Source: Sphingomonas sp. SORGH_AS_0950 (GTDB taxonomy: Bacteria > Pseudomonadota > Alphaproteobacteria > Sphingomonadales > Sphingomonadaceae). Taken from it: a DNA stretch of 64,000 nt. Of the stretch, positions 33,851-42,585 are shown piece after piece. The stretch lies in assembly GCF_030818415.1 (NCBI RefSeq), contig NZ_JAUTAE010000001.1, forward strand, positions 3,250,001 through 3,314,000, given 5' to 3'. Each line of letters begins with the position of its first letter. Position 1 is the first letter of the stretch. A model generated the notes under the pieces. It searched no databases. It saw only the letters and a list, made by a program, of their open reading frames with translations, and was not told the origin of the DNA. A program made the position numbers and the translations under genes.

Positions 33851-34720
33851 CTAATCGCTTGAATCCCCGCTCTTCAGCGCCAGGGCACGGGCGTAGAGCG
33901 CCTTGCGGTCGAGGCCCAGCGCCTTGGCCACCTCGCTCGCCGCGCGGCCGACGGGCAGGCGGGTCAGCGCCTCGGCCAGCGCGGCGTCGGCATCCTGCTC
34001 GGTGGCGGGCGGGGCCTCGCCCGGCGGCGCGACGACGATCGCGATCTCGCCCTTCGGCCCGCCCTCGGCATAGCGCGCGGCGAGGGTGGAGAGGGTGCCG
34101 GTCACCGCCTCCTCGAACTTCTTGGTGATCTCGCGCGTCACCGCCGCCTCGCGGTCGCCCAGCCCTTCCGCCAGCGCGGTCAGCGTCGCGGCGAGGCGCG
34201 GCCCCGATTCGTAGAGGACCAGGGTCGCGCGGATCCCGGCGATCTCGGCGATCGCATCGGCGCGCGCCTTTTCCTTGGGCGGCAGGAAGCCCGCGAACAG
34301 GAACCGGTCGGTCGGCAGCCCTGCCAGGGTCAGCGCGGCGATGGCGGCGCAGGGGCCGGGGATCGTCACCACCGCATGCCCCGCCGCGCGCGCATCGCGC
34401 ACCAGCTTGTAACCCGGGTCCGAGATCAACGGTGTCCCGGCATCGGACACCAGCGCCACCGCCTGGGTCGCCATGCGCGCGATCAGGCCGGGGCGGACAT
34501 GCTCGGCATTGTGGTCGTGATAGGGCTGCATGGGCCGCTTGACCCCGATATGGCGGAGCAGACCGGCGGTCACACGGCTGTCCTCGACGGCGATGACATC
34601 GGCGTTTGTCAATATGTTGGCGGCGCGCGGCGACAGATCGCCGAGATTGCCGATCGGGGTCGCGACGATGTACAGCCCGGGTTCGAGAGTGTGTTCGGAT
34701 TGGGTCACGGGGATCGTCAT
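33851..34720 (-). CDS. rsmI: 16S rRNA 2'-O-methyltransferase RsmI
   Basis: Methylates the ribose of C1402 of 16S rRNA, 289 residues, tetrapyrrole-methylase fold. Conserved PGLYIVATPIGNLGDLS, AVEDSRVTAGLL, ALVSDAGTPLISDPGYKLV, IPGPCAAIAALTLAGLP and YESGPRLAATL are present. A start at the downstream GTG (MTQSEHTLEPG) is possible. The ATG at 34720 overlaps the ATG of the divergent lipoprotein gene. Confidence 0.94.
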   Translation of the reverse strand: MTIPVTQSEHTLEPGLYIVATPIGNLGDLSPRAANILTNADVIAVEDSRVTAGLLRHIGVKRPMQPYHDHNAEHVRPGLIARMATQAVALVSDAGTPLISDPGYKLVRDARAAGHAVVTIPGPCAAIAALTLAGLPTDRFLFAGFLPPKEKARADAIAEIAGIRATLVLYESGPRLAATLTALAEGLGDREAAVTREITKKFEEAVTGTLSTLAARYAEGGPKGEIAIVVAPPGEAPPATEQDADAALAEALTRLPVGRAASEVAKALGLDRKALYARALALKSGDSSD

Positions 34721-35951
34721 GACAGAGGCAGGGCTGTTCGTACAACCGGGGGCCGCAGATTCGGGCGGCTCGCAATTTCACGGCTGGCGGATCGGGCGCG
34801 GCCTGGCGCTGGCGACGACGCTGTTCCTGGGAGCGTGCCAGACGATCGTCCCGCGCGGGCCCGTCGAACAGCCCCAGACCCGGCCCGTGCCCACGACGCC
34901 GCGCCCGTCGACCGAGGTCGAGCACGGCCTGCCGCGCGACACCGCGCGCCACCGCGTCGCGTTGCTGGTGCCGCTGTCGGGCGCCAATGCGGGCGTGGGC
35001 CAGTCGATCGCCAACGCCACGATGATGGCGTTGCTCGATGCGCAGGCGGACACGATCCGAATCACCAATTACGACACCGCGAACGGCGCGGCGGCGGCGG
35101 CGCAGAAGGCGATCGCCGAGGGCGCGCAGCTGATCCTGGGGCCGCTGCTGTCCGAGGACGTCCGCGCGGTCGCGCCGGTCGCGCGGGCGGCGCGGGTGCC
35201 GGTCATCAGCTTTTCCAACGATGCCGGGGTCGCGGGCGGCGGCACCTATCTGATGGGCTATACGCCCGCCCAGTCGATCGACCGGGTGGTGGATTTCGCG
35301 CATGAGCGCGGCGTCACGACCTTTGCGGGCCTCGTCCCCAACGGCCTGTATGGCGAGCGCGCCTCGACCGCCTTTCTCCGCGCGGTCGAGGGGGCGGGGG
35401 GGCAGGTCGTCTCGCTCCAGCCCTATGGCCGGGTCGCGGGCGGGATCGCGGCGGCGGCGCAGCGGCTGAACGCCAAGGCACCCTATGACGCGGTGCTGGT
35501 CGCCGATGGCGGCGCGGCGGCGGCGGCGGCGGCCCCGATCCTGAAGCGCGGGTCGGGGGCGAACACGCATCTGCTGGGGACCGAGCTGTGGAACTCCGAA
35601 TCGGGGATCGCCGCGCGCGCGCCGCTGAACGGGGCCTGGTTCGCCAGCGTGTCGAACACGCTCTACCGGCAATATGCGACCAAATACCGCGCCCGGTTCA
35701 GGACCGCGCCCTATCGCCTGTCGAGCCTGGGCTATGACGCGGTCCTGCTGACCGTGCGGATCGCCCGCGACTGGAAGATGAACGCGCCGTTCCCCGAGAC
35801 CCGGCTGCGCGCGTCGGATGGTTTTTCCGGGATCGACGGCGCCTTCCGCTTCGGCCGCGACGGCGTGGCCGAACGCGCGCTGGAGGTACAGGAAATCCGC
35901 GACGGCACCACGATCACCGTATCCCCCGCCCCGACCGGGTTTGGGGAGTGA
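34719..35951 (+). CDS. LpoA-like penicillin-binding-protein activator lipoprotein
   Basis: Lipoprotein of 410 residues with a late lipobox (ATTLFLGAC, about residue 39) and a Pro-rich linker. The periplasmic-binding-like (peripla_BP_6) domain carries HRVALLVPLSGANAGVGQSI, EGAQLILGPLLSEDV, VPVISFSNDAGVAGGGTY and PNGLYGERAS. LpoA activates peptidoglycan synthase PBP1A in enterobacteria; in alphaproteobacteria the partner is not established. Head-to-head with rsmI, starts overlapping by two bases. Confidence 0.8.
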   Translation: MTEAGLFVQPGAADSGGSQFHGWRIGRGLALATTLFLGACQTIVPRGPVEQPQTRPVPTTPRPSTEVEHGLPRDTARHRVALLVPLSGANAGVGQSIANATMMALLDAQADTIRITNYDTANGAAAAAQKAIAEGAQLILGPLLSEDVRAVAPVARAARVPVISFSNDAGVAGGGTYLMGYTPAQSIDRVVDFAHERGVTTFAGLVPNGLYGERASTAFLRAVEGAGGQVVSLQPYGRVAGGIAAAAQRLNAKAPYDAVLVADGGAAAAAAAPILKRGSGANTHLLGTELWNSESGIAARAPLNGAWFASVSNTLYRQYATKYRARFRTAPYRLSSLGYDAVLLTVRIARDWKMNAPFPETRLRASDGFSGIDGAFRFGRDGVAERALEVQEIRDGTTITVSPAPTGFGE

Positions 35952-36265
35952 ACCCGGAACCGATCGTCGTCATGTGCACGGTGGGCGGGCGTGACGAGGC
36001 CGCCGCCATTGCGAGGATGCTCGTCGAGAACCGATTGGCCGCGTGCGTCCAGGCGATGCCGATCGAAAGCTGGTATCGCTGGGACGGGGCGGTGCAGAAC
36101 GACTCCGAAGTGATGCTGCATATCAAGACGGTGAAATCCCGCTTCGCCGCCCTGTGCGAAGCGATCGAGGCGTTGCACAGCTATGACGTGCCCGAGATCC
36201 TCGCGCTGCCCGTCACCGACGTCTCGCCGCGCTATCTGGACTGGATGCGCGACGCGGTCGGTTAG
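35948..36265 (+). CDS. cutA: CutA1 divalent-ion tolerance protein
   Basis: Small trimeric ferredoxin-like protein, 105 residues, of unclear physiological role. Matches CutA1 in NRLAACVQAMPIESWYRWDG and HSYDVPEILALPV, with a typical DWM end. GTG start overlaps the lipoprotein stop in GTGA. The stop overlaps the convergent hemW stop by three bases. Confidence 0.92.
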   Translation: MNPEPIVVMCTVGGRDEAAAIARMLVENRLAACVQAMPIESWYRWDGAVQNDSEVMLHIKTVKSRFAALCEAIEALHSYDVPEILALPVTDVSPRYLDWMRDAVG

Positions 36266-37435
36266 CCCGGAGCCCCGTCCGTCACGACCACTTCCCGCAG
36301 CACCGCGTCCAGAAGAAGCGCCCCCGCCTCGGTGACGATCAGCCGGTTGCCCTCCAGGCGTATCAGTCCCTGTCGCGACATAGTGTCGAGCGTGGCATGG
36401 TTCACCATCTCCCGCCCCCCGGCCAGCGCGGTGATGCGGGTCAGGTCGACGCCTTCGCGCAGGCGCAGGCCCATGACCAGCGCTTCGGTCGCGCGGGTGA
36501 CGGGATCGAGCGTTTCCTCGGTTTCGATGCCGTGACCGTTGCGATCGACCGCCGCCATCCAGTTTTCGGGCTTCTTGCGGCGCACCGTCGCCACGCCCTC
36601 GCGGCGGCCATGCGCGCCGGGGCCTATCCCGACATAGTCGCCGTAACGCCAATAGGTCAGGTTGTGGCGGCTCTCCGCCCCCGGCCTCGCATGGTTGGAC
36701 GTCTCATAGGCGGGCAGCCCGGCGGCGGCGGTGCGCTGGCGGGTCGCCTCGAACAGGTCGGCGGCGGCGTCGCCGTCGGGGATGGTCAGCCGTCCCGCCG
36801 CCGCCTCGGTGTGGAAGCGCGTGCCCGGCTCGATCGTCAGCTGATAGAGCGACAGATGCTCGGTGCCATAGCCGATCGCGCGGCTCAGCTCGGCCTCCCA
36901 GTCGGGCAGGGGCTGGCCGGGGCGGGCATAGATCAGGTCGAAGCTGACCCGCCCGAACACCCCTTGCGCGGTCTGGAGCGCGCGCAGCGCCTCGTCCACG
37001 CCGTGCGCCCCGGCCCAGGAAATGCAGCGCCTCGTCATCGAGCGCCTGCACGCCCAGCGACGCGCGGTTGACCCCGGCGGCGGCCAGATCGGCGAAACGC
37101 GCCGCCTCGACCGAGGAAGGATTGGCCTCCAGCGTGATCTCGATCCCCTCGGCAAAGCCCCAGTGGCGCTCGGCTGCGTCCAGGATCGAGGCGACCGTGG
37201 CGGGGGGCATCAGCGAGGGCGTACCGCCGCCGAAGAAGATCGAGGTCAGCCGCCGATCGGGCAGCGCCTCTGCCTCATGCGCCAGATCGGCGAGCAGCGC
37301 CTTTTGCCACGCCGCCTGGTCCACCGACTCGCGGACATGGCTGTTGAAGTCGCAATAAGGGCATTTGGAGACGCAGAAGGGCCAATGGACATAGAGCGCG
37401 AGCGGGGCGGGGGGCGGCGATATTGCGGAGGACAT
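36262..37435 (-). pseudogene. hemW: HemW-like radical SAM protein, interrupted by a one-base frameshift
   Basis: Radical-SAM heme chaperone HemW/HemN-like. The N-terminal part (from ATG 37435) has the cluster motif CVSKCPYCDF, FFGGGTPSLM and EANPSSVE, then reaches DDEALHFLGRG. The rest continues in the next frame as AHGVDEALRALQ... through YQLTIEPGTRFH to the C-terminal GNRLIVTEAGALLLDAVL. One extra C in the CCCC run at 37008-37011 (plus strand) causes the break; removing it gives about 390 continuous residues. It may be a disrupted gene, a sequencing error or a phase-variable site. Convergent with cutA. Confidence 0.85.
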
Positions 37436-38057
37436 GATGCGGCCCGATATGGCGGCGATGCGTGCGCTTCGCCATCTCTTATCGATTCCCGTCCTCGCCC
37501 TGTTGCTGGCGGGCTGCGGCCAAATGGTCCCGTCCTCGCGGCCGGGGACGGGGGAGAGTCCGCCCGCGCGCGTGGTCGAGGCGCGCCCCTCCGATGCGCC
37601 CGCACCGCGGGGGGCCGGATTGTTGCGACAGGCGATGCTGGCCGGGCACCGCGCGGCGCGGGCGGAGATCGGGTTGCCGCCCCTGGCCTGGGACGACCGG
37701 CTGGCGGCGAGCGCGCTGGCCTATGCGCAGGAGATGGCGCGTACCGGCCGCTTCCAGCATGCCGAACAGCCGCAGGGGCCGACCCGGCAGGGTGAGAATC
37801 TGTGGACCGGCACGCGCGGCGCCTATCGCTATGACGAGATGATGGGGCATTGGGTCGCGGAGAAGCGCGACTTCGTGAATCTGCCCGTGCCGCAATCGAG
37901 CCGGACCGGGCAGTTCGGCGACGTGGCGCATTATACCCAGATCGTCTGGGCGCGTTCCACGGCGGTCGGATGCGCGATGGCGAGCAACGCACGCGACGAC
38001 TTCCTCGTTTGCCGCTATAGCCCGACGGGCAACGTCTTTGGCGAACGGGCATTCTGA
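37434..38057 (+). CDS. CAP-domain lipoprotein
   Basis: Secreted CAP/SCP-superfamily protein, 207 residues, function unknown. A signal peptide with lipobox (PVLALLLAGC) suggests lipid anchoring. The CAP core has HRAARAEIGLPPLAWDDRLAASALAYA, ENLWTG, and the pair HYTQIVWARSTAVGCAMA plus DDFLVCRYSPTGN. The start is ambiguous among ATGs 37434, 37437 and 37458; GGAGG at 37427 favours the early pair. Divergent from hemW, starts overlapping by two bases. Confidence 0.85.
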   Translation: MMRPDMAAMRALRHLLSIPVLALLLAGCGQMVPSSRPGTGESPPARVVEARPSDAPAPRGAGLLRQAMLAGHRAARAEIGLPPLAWDDRLAASALAYAQEMARTGRFQHAEQPQGPTRQGENLWTGTRGAYRYDEMMGHWVAEKRDFVNLPVPQSSRTGQFGDVAHYTQIVWARSTAVGCAMASNARDDFLVCRYSPTGNVFGERAF

Positions 38058-38087
38058 CTCGACGGACGCGGCAAAAGGAACGGCGCA

Positions 38088-38474
38088 ATGGCGAATCCCT
38101 ATGATCCGATGGCGTGGATCGCCTTCTGGAGCGCGCCCGCGCGTTTCGCGGTGATGGCCGGGGAGGCGATGCTGAGCGCGCAGAGCGTGATCGCGACCCG
38201 CATGGGGGCGATGGCGACGGGCACGTCCTCGGTCGCCGAGATGACGCTGATGGTCAGCGAGAAGGTGAAGGCGTTCGACCAGTCGGCGCAGGTCTGGAAC
38301 CGCGATCAGGCCGCGCTGACGCGTCTGTCGCGGCACGATCCGCGCGGCGGGATCATCGATGCGTGGGAGTCGATGGCCCGCGCCATGCTGATCGGCGCAT
38401 CGATGCCGGTCCAGGCGATGGCGCCGGTGCACAAGGCGGTGACCGCGAACCAGAAGCGGCTGGCCAAGGGGTAG
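38088..38474 (+). CDS. Uncharacterised helical protein, phasin-like in composition
   Basis: Cytosolic 128-residue protein rich in Ala, Met and Ser with predicted long helices (WIAFWSAPARFAVMAGEAMLSAQ, SVAEMTLMVSEKVKAFDQSAQ). It has no catalytic motif. The size and amphipathic helices recall phasins, but no phasin motif is evident, so the function is unassigned. It follows the CAP lipoprotein by 30 bases and is probably co-transcribed. Confidence 0.5.
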   Translation: MANPYDPMAWIAFWSAPARFAVMAGEAMLSAQSVIATRMGAMATGTSSVAEMTLMVSEKVKAFDQSAQVWNRDQAALTRLSRHDPRGGIIDAWESMARAMLIGASMPVQAMAPVHKAVTANQKRLAKG

Positions 38475-38479
38475 CCGAT

Positions 38480-38600
38480 TTCCTCCCCTGCAAGGGGAGG
38501 GGGACCATGCGCAGCATGGTGGAGGGGTGTCACCCTATCGAGAGCGCGACACCCCTCCGTCAGCCCTTCGGGCTGCCACCTCCCCTTGCAGGGGAGGAAT
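38480..38600. mobile_element. Miniature inverted element, family D (copy 1)
   Basis: TTCCTCCCC at the left and GGGGAGGAAT at the right end, with AGGGGGACCATG...CATGGTGGAGGGG and ACACCCCTCC inside, make a 121-base self-complementary unit without an ORF. Two relatives lie at 52.7 and 56.6 kb with the same ends. It fills the gap between the helical protein and rdgB. Confidence 0.75.
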
Positions 38601-38606
38601 AGAAGG

Positions 38607-39233
38607 TCAGAACACCGCCTTCACCAGCTGGCCGAACGCGTCGGCGCGGTGGCTGATGCGGTTCTTTTCGTCTTGGTCCATCTCGGCGAAGGTCTCGCTA
38701 TAGCCGATCGGTTGGAAGATCGGGTCGTAACCATGGCCCTTGTCCCCGCGCGGTGGCCAGACGATGGCGCCGTCGACGCGGCCCTCGAACCATTCGACAT
38801 GCCCGTCGGGCCAGCCGACTGCCAGCGCGCAGATGAAATGTGCCGAGCGCGCCATGTCCGGTTCCTCGTTCAGCCGATCCTCGACCGCGCGCATCGCCAT
38901 GGCAAAGTCCTTTTCCGGCCCCGCCCAGCGCGCCGAGAACAGCCCCGGATCGCCGCCCAGCGCCTCGACGCAGAGCCCACTGTCGTCGGACAGTGCGGGC
39001 AGGCCGGACAGGTCCGCCGCCGCCAGCGCCTTCAGTTCGGCATTCGCGACGAAGGTGGTGCCGGTTTCCTCGGGCTCGGGCAGGTCCAGGTCGGCGGCCG
39101 CAATCACCTCGACGCCGTAAGGCGCGAGCAGTTCGCGGAATTCGACGATCTTGCCCTTGTTGTGGCTGGCGAGGACCAGCTTGCCGGGTTCGAGCTTGCG
39201 GATCGCCTGGCGGCCGTTTCCTTCGCCGCTCAT
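38607..39233 (-). CDS. rdgB: XTP/dITP pyrophosphatase RdgB
   Basis: Removes non-canonical purine nucleotides (XTP, dITP) from the pool, 208 residues. Conserved [44 protein letters not shown] and the [11 protein letters not shown] end are all present. The ATG overlaps the rph stop by four bases, the usual alphaproteobacterial order rph-rdgB. Confidence 0.96.
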   Translation of the reverse strand: MSGEGNGRQAIRKLEPGKLVLASHNKGKIVEFRELLAPYGVEVIAAADLDLPEPEETGTTFVANAELKALAAADLSGLPALSDDSGLCVEALGGDPGLFSARWAGPEKDFAMAMRAVEDRLNEEPDMARSAHFICALAVGWPDGHVEWFEGRVDGAIVWPPRGDKGHGYDPIFQPIGYSETFAEMDQDEKNRISHRADAFGQLVKAVF

Positions 39234-39946
39234 GCGCGGATCGCCTGTTCCTGCGCCGCGAAGATCTCGGTGCAGCCCATGCGCGCCAGGCGGAGCAGGC
39301 GGAGCAGCGCCTCTTCGTCATAGGTGGCGTGCTCGGCGGTCGCCTGGACCTCGGCGATATGGCCGTTCTCGATCAGCACGAAATTCGCATCGGCATCGGC
39401 GTTTGAATCCTCGATATAGTCGAGGTCGAGGACCGGGGTGCCCTTATGGATGCCGCACGACACGGCGGCGACCTTGTTGCGAATCGGGTCGCTGGTCAGC
39501 TTGCCCTCGGCCATCAGCTTGTTCACCGCCATGCGCAGCGCGACCCACGCGCCCGAAATGGCGGCGGTGCGGGTGCCGCCATCGGCCTGGATCACGTCGC
39601 AGTCGATGGTGATCTGCCGCTCGCCCAGCGCCTTCAGGTCGCAGACGGCGCGCAGGGAGCGGCCGATCAGCCGCTGGATCTCCTGGGTACGGCCCGACTG
39701 CTTGCCCTTGGCCGCCTCGCGGCTGCCGCGCGTATGGGTGGCGCGGGGGAGCATGCCATATTCGGCCGTGACCCAGCCTTCGCCCTTGCCGCGCAGGAAG
39801 GGGGGCACGCGCTCCTCGACGCTGGCGGTGACGAGCACCTTGGTATCGCCGAACCCGATCAGCACCGAACCTTCGGCGTGGCGGGTGAAATTCGGCTCGA
39901 TGGTGATGGGACGCATCTGGTCGGGCATCCGGCCGGACGGGCGCAT
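39230..39946 (-). CDS. rph: Ribonuclease PH
   Basis: Phosphorolytic 3'-5' exoribonuclease that trims tRNA ends, 238 residues. Motifs [48 protein letters not shown] helix (here [15 protein letters not shown]) and [18 protein letters not shown] match the family. The start [10 protein letters not shown] is chosen by the perfect AAGGAG six bases upstream. Co-transcribed with rdgB. Confidence 0.96.
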   Translation of the reverse strand: MRPSGRMPDQMRPITIEPNFTRHAEGSVLIGFGDTKVLVTASVEERVPPFLRGKGEGWVTAEYGMLPRATHTRGSREAAKGKQSGRTQEIQRLIGRSLRAVCDLKALGERQITIDCDVIQADGGTRTAAISGAWVALRMAVNKLMAEGKLTSDPIRNKVAAVSCGIHKGTPVLDLDYIEDSNADADANFVLIENGHIAEVQATAEHATYDEEALLRLLRLARMGCTEIFAAQEQAIRA

Positions 39947-40014
39947 AGTCTTCTCCTTGTTCCTTGACCCCAGCCCTAACCGGCCCCCGCGACTTGCGCC
40001 AGAGACCAAGGTGT

Positions 40015-40200
40015 CGATCGGAAGACACTCCTCTTCTCTCTGCGTCCTCTGCGCCTCTGCGCGCAAAAAAGAAGAATGGTTCACGCGGAGGCGCGGAGAC
40101 GCGGAGGAAGAACCAAGCAATCTCCGCGTCTCCGCGTGAGAAAATTTCGCGCAGAGGCGCAGAGGGCGCGGAGAAGAAGGGGAGTGTCTCCCGATCGCGG
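40015..40200. repeat. Long imperfect palindrome, family E, upstream of hrcA
   Basis: The left arm GACACTCCTCTTCTCTCTGC...CTCTGCGCCTCTGCGCG pairs imperfectly with the right arm CGCGCAGAGGCGCAGAGGGC...GAGTGTCTCCCG; inside, TTCACGCGGAGGCGCGG faces CTCCGCGTCTCCGCGTGAG. The 185-base unit lies between the divergent rph and hrcA promoters and shares its core with the tracts near 16.9-17.4 kb. Confidence 0.75.
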
Positions 40201-40235
40201 TTGAGCGGCGTGCGGGGAATGCCTACATTTCCGGC

Positions 40236-41276
40236 ATGGTCACGCCACCGATCACCGAGCTGACCGACCGGGCGCGCGATATCTTTCGCGTGGTGGTCGA
40301 CAGCTATCTCACCAGCGGCCAGCCGGTGGGGTCGAAGACCATTGCGCTGTCGGGGATCAACCTGTCGCCGGCCTCGATCCGCAACGTGCTCCAGGAACTG
40401 GAGGAGCGCGGGCTGCTGGCCGCGCCGCATACCAGCGCGGGGCGGATGCCGACCGATATCGGGCTGCGGCTGTTCGTCGACGGCATGATGCACGCGATGG
40501 AGCCCAGCATCGAGGAGCGCGCCGCGATCGAGGCACGCGCCGCGCGCTCCGGCCCGGTCGAGGAGGCGCTGGCGGCGACGACGGCGGTGCTGTCGGGCCT
40601 GTCGGCCTGTGCGGGGCTGGTGATGGTGCCCAAGCGCGAGATGAAGCTGCGCTCGATCGGCTTCGTGCCGCTGTCGCCGACCCAGGCGCTGGCCGTGCTG
40701 GTCGCGGAGGACGGCGCGGTCGAGAACCGGGTGCTGGAGCTACCGCCGGGCATGACGCCGTCGGCGCTGGTCGAGGCGGGCAATTATCTGTCCGCCACGC
40801 TGGCCGGGCTGACGCTGGGCCAGGCGCGCGAGCGGCTGGAGCGCGAACTGGCGGCGGGGCGCGCGGCGCTGGACGGGGCGGCGCGCGCGCTTGTCGAACA
40901 GGGGCTGGCGGTCTGGAGCGAGGACGGCAATCGTCGCCCGATCCTGATCGTGCGCGGGCAGGGGCGGCTGATCGATGCGGCCGCCGCCGCCGATCTGGAA
41001 CGGGTGCGCGACCTGCTCGACGATCTGGAGGGCAAGCAGGAGATTGCCAGCCTGCTCGATTCGGCGCGTGCGGGGGATTCGACCCGCATCTTCATCGGCG
41101 CGGAGAACAAATTGTTCGCGCTGTCGGGATCGTCGGTGATCGCGCGACCGTTTCGCGGGCTGGACGGCCAAGTGGTCGGCGTGGTCGGCGTAATTGGCCC
41201 CACGCGGTTGAACTATGCCCGCGTCGTGCCCATGGTGGATTTCACGGCGGCAACGCTCGCCCGCATGATGGGCTGA
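40236..41276 (+). CDS. hrcA: Heat-inducible transcription repressor HrcA
   Basis: Repressor that binds CIRCE operators of chaperone genes, 346 residues. The N-terminal winged helix has YLTSGQPVGSKTIALSG and LSPASIRNVLQELEERGLL, followed by TSAGRMPTDIGLRLFVD; the GAF-like and insert domains follow. The tandem with grpE nine bases downstream is standard. I see no CIRCE element in this window, so its targets (probably groESL) are elsewhere. Confidence 0.96.
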   Translation: MVTPPITELTDRARDIFRVVVDSYLTSGQPVGSKTIALSGINLSPASIRNVLQELEERGLLAAPHTSAGRMPTDIGLRLFVDGMMHAMEPSIEERAAIEARAARSGPVEEALAATTAVLSGLSACAGLVMVPKREMKLRSIGFVPLSPTQALAVLVAEDGAVENRVLELPPGMTPSALVEAGNYLSATLAGLTLGQARERLERELAAGRAALDGAARALVEQGLAVWSEDGNRRPILIVRGQGRLIDAAAAADLERVRDLLDDLEGKQEIASLLDSARAGDSTRIFIGAENKLFALSGSSVIARPFRGLDGQVVGVVGVIGPTRLNYARVVPMVDFTAATLARMMG

Positions 41277-41285
41277 ACAGGGATT

Positions 41286-41834
41286 ATGATGAGCGAGAAC
41301 ACGACCAACGCACCCCAGACCGACCTGCGTGAGGAAACGGCCGAGGCCGCGCCCGAAGTGGCGGGGCAGGACCGTCTGGCCGAGCTGGAGAACCAGCTGG
41401 CCGAGGCCAAGCAGCAATATCTCTATGCCCAGGCCGAGAATCAGAATGTCCGTCGTCGTGCCGAGAAGGAAGCGGCCGACGCACGCAATTACGCCGCGAC
41501 CGCATTCGCGCGCGACGTCCTGTCGGTCGCCGACAATCTCCAGCGCGCGCTGGCGGCGATTCCGGCCGATCTGCGCACCGACGACAAGTGGAAGGGCCTC
41601 GTGACCGGCCTCGACGCCACCGGCCGCGAGCTGGACAGCGTGCTGGGCCGCCACGGCATTACCAAGATCGAGGCGATGGGCCAGCCGCTCGACCCCAATC
41701 GGCACCAGGCGATGATCGAAATGCCGTCCGACCAGGAGCCGGGCACGATCGTGCAGGAGATGCAGGCGGGCTATATGATCAAGGACCGCCTGCTGCGCCC
41801 CGCGCTGGTCGCGGTGGCGAAGAAGCCGGACTGA
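41286..41834 (+). CDS. grpE: Nucleotide exchange factor GrpE
   Basis: Nucleotide exchange factor of DnaK, about 182 residues. A charged disordered N terminus leads to a long coiled coil (LENQLAEAKQQYLYAQAENQNVRRRAEKEAADAR) and the C-terminal beta domain (YMIKDRLLRPALVAVAKK). ATG at 41289 is an equally good start. Follows hrcA closely; a terminator follows. Confidence 0.96.
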   Translation: MMSENTTNAPQTDLREETAEAAPEVAGQDRLAELENQLAEAKQQYLYAQAENQNVRRRAEKEAADARNYAATAFARDVLSVADNLQRALAAIPADLRTDDKWKGLVTGLDATGRELDSVLGRHGITKIEAMGQPLDPNRHQAMIEMPSDQEPGTIVQEMQAGYMIKDRLLRPALVAVAKKPD

Positions 41835-41854
41835 TCGGTTCCGGAGGAATGACG

Positions 41855-41886
41855 AGGGGCGGGCCGGTTGGTCCGCCCTTTTTTGT
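41855..41886 (+). terminator. Rho-independent terminator after grpE
   Basis: The stem GGGCGGGCC / GGTCCGCCC (one wobble) has a GGTT-type loop and is followed by T6; it ends the hrcA-grpE transcript. Confidence 0.8.
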
Positions 41887-41904
41887 TGGGGGTTTCGCGG
41901 CTAT

Positions 41905-42045
41905 CCCTCCCCCATCCCCTTCCGCTCGCGGGAGGAGCGTGCTCGCGGTCACCGCAAGCGATTCTTTCGGGGGTTAACCCGACGTGGCCACGCAACGCGC
42001 CCCTCCCGCAGGCGGGAGGGGATGGGGGAGGGCCCCGCCCCAAGG
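41905..42045. repeat. Dispersed palindromic repeat pair, family B
   Basis: Left arm CCCTCCCCCATCCCCTTCCG with GCTCGCGGGAGGAGCGTGCT faces right arm CCCTCCCGCAGGCGGGAGGG with ATGGGGGAGGGCC across about 70 bases. The right half is a perfect hairpin; the left half has mutations. Confidence 0.75.
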
Positions 42046-42056
42046 GCAAACGCCCG

Positions 42057-42515
42057 CTAATCCCCCCGAAACGGCACCAGCGTCTGATACTGCGCCAATG
42101 GCGGCGCCCCCGCGACCACCGCGCCGCGCTTGAGCAGAAAGGCATGGCGGACGATCTCCGCCTGCTGCTCGATGCCATAGCGACCAAAGGCCTGTCCCGG
42201 CTTCAGCGCATAGCCGTACCGGCAAAAGGGATGGCGCTTCAGCGGCAGGAAGATGCCCCGCTGGTGCTGCCAGATATGCACCATCTCATGGATGAACAGC
42301 CCCTGCTCATGGAGCGGGCAGGCGCCGAAATCCTCGCGCCACAAATCGCCCCTGGGGTGGAAATGGATGCAGCCGGTGGGCGCCATCACCGTGTCGCGCG
42401 GTTGGAAGAAGGCCCATTTGGTCGGGGACAGCCGCACCTTCGCATAATCGATCGCATCGCCGAAGACGGACCGGGCCAGTCGTTCCTCGCCGGGGGTGAG
42501 CATGCGCTTGGTCAT
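42057..42515 (-). CDS. HEXXH-containing protein, putative metallopeptidase
   Basis: Cytosolic 152-residue protein with a zinc-peptidase-like motif in LFIHEMVHIWQHQRG. Preceding features are a LTPGEERLARSVFGDAIDY start, WAFFQPRDTVMAPTGCIHFHPRGD and EDFGACPLHEQG. Sphingomonad relatives are often called Vgr-related, but no secretion genes are nearby. Whether it cleaves anything is unknown. The start MTKRMLTPGE is preferred over the ATG six codons upstream. Confidence 0.7.
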   Translation of the reverse strand: MTKRMLTPGEERLARSVFGDAIDYAKVRLSPTKWAFFQPRDTVMAPTGCIHFHPRGDLWREDFGACPLHEQGLFIHEMVHIWQHQRGIFLPLKRHPFCRYGYALKPGQAFGRYGIEQQAEIVRHAFLLKRGAVVAGAPPLAQYQTLVPFRGD

Positions 42516-42550
42516 GGGGACCAGATGGGGCACGTCTGGCGAAGAGGGAA

Positions 42551-42578
42551 GGGGCGGGCCACCATCGCGGCCCGCCCC
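42551..42578 (-). terminator. Terminator after the phosphoesterase gene
   Basis: A perfect ten-base-pair stem (GGGGCGGGCC / GGCCCGCCCC) with eight-base loop lies eight bases past the minus-strand stop; T tract short. Confidence 0.65.
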
Positions 42579-42585
42579 CGATCGA

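Noticed and set aside
40200..40236. CIRCE operator for HrcA
   Set aside because: No TTAGCACTC-N9-GAGTGCTAA pattern is found before hrcA, grpE or dnaK.
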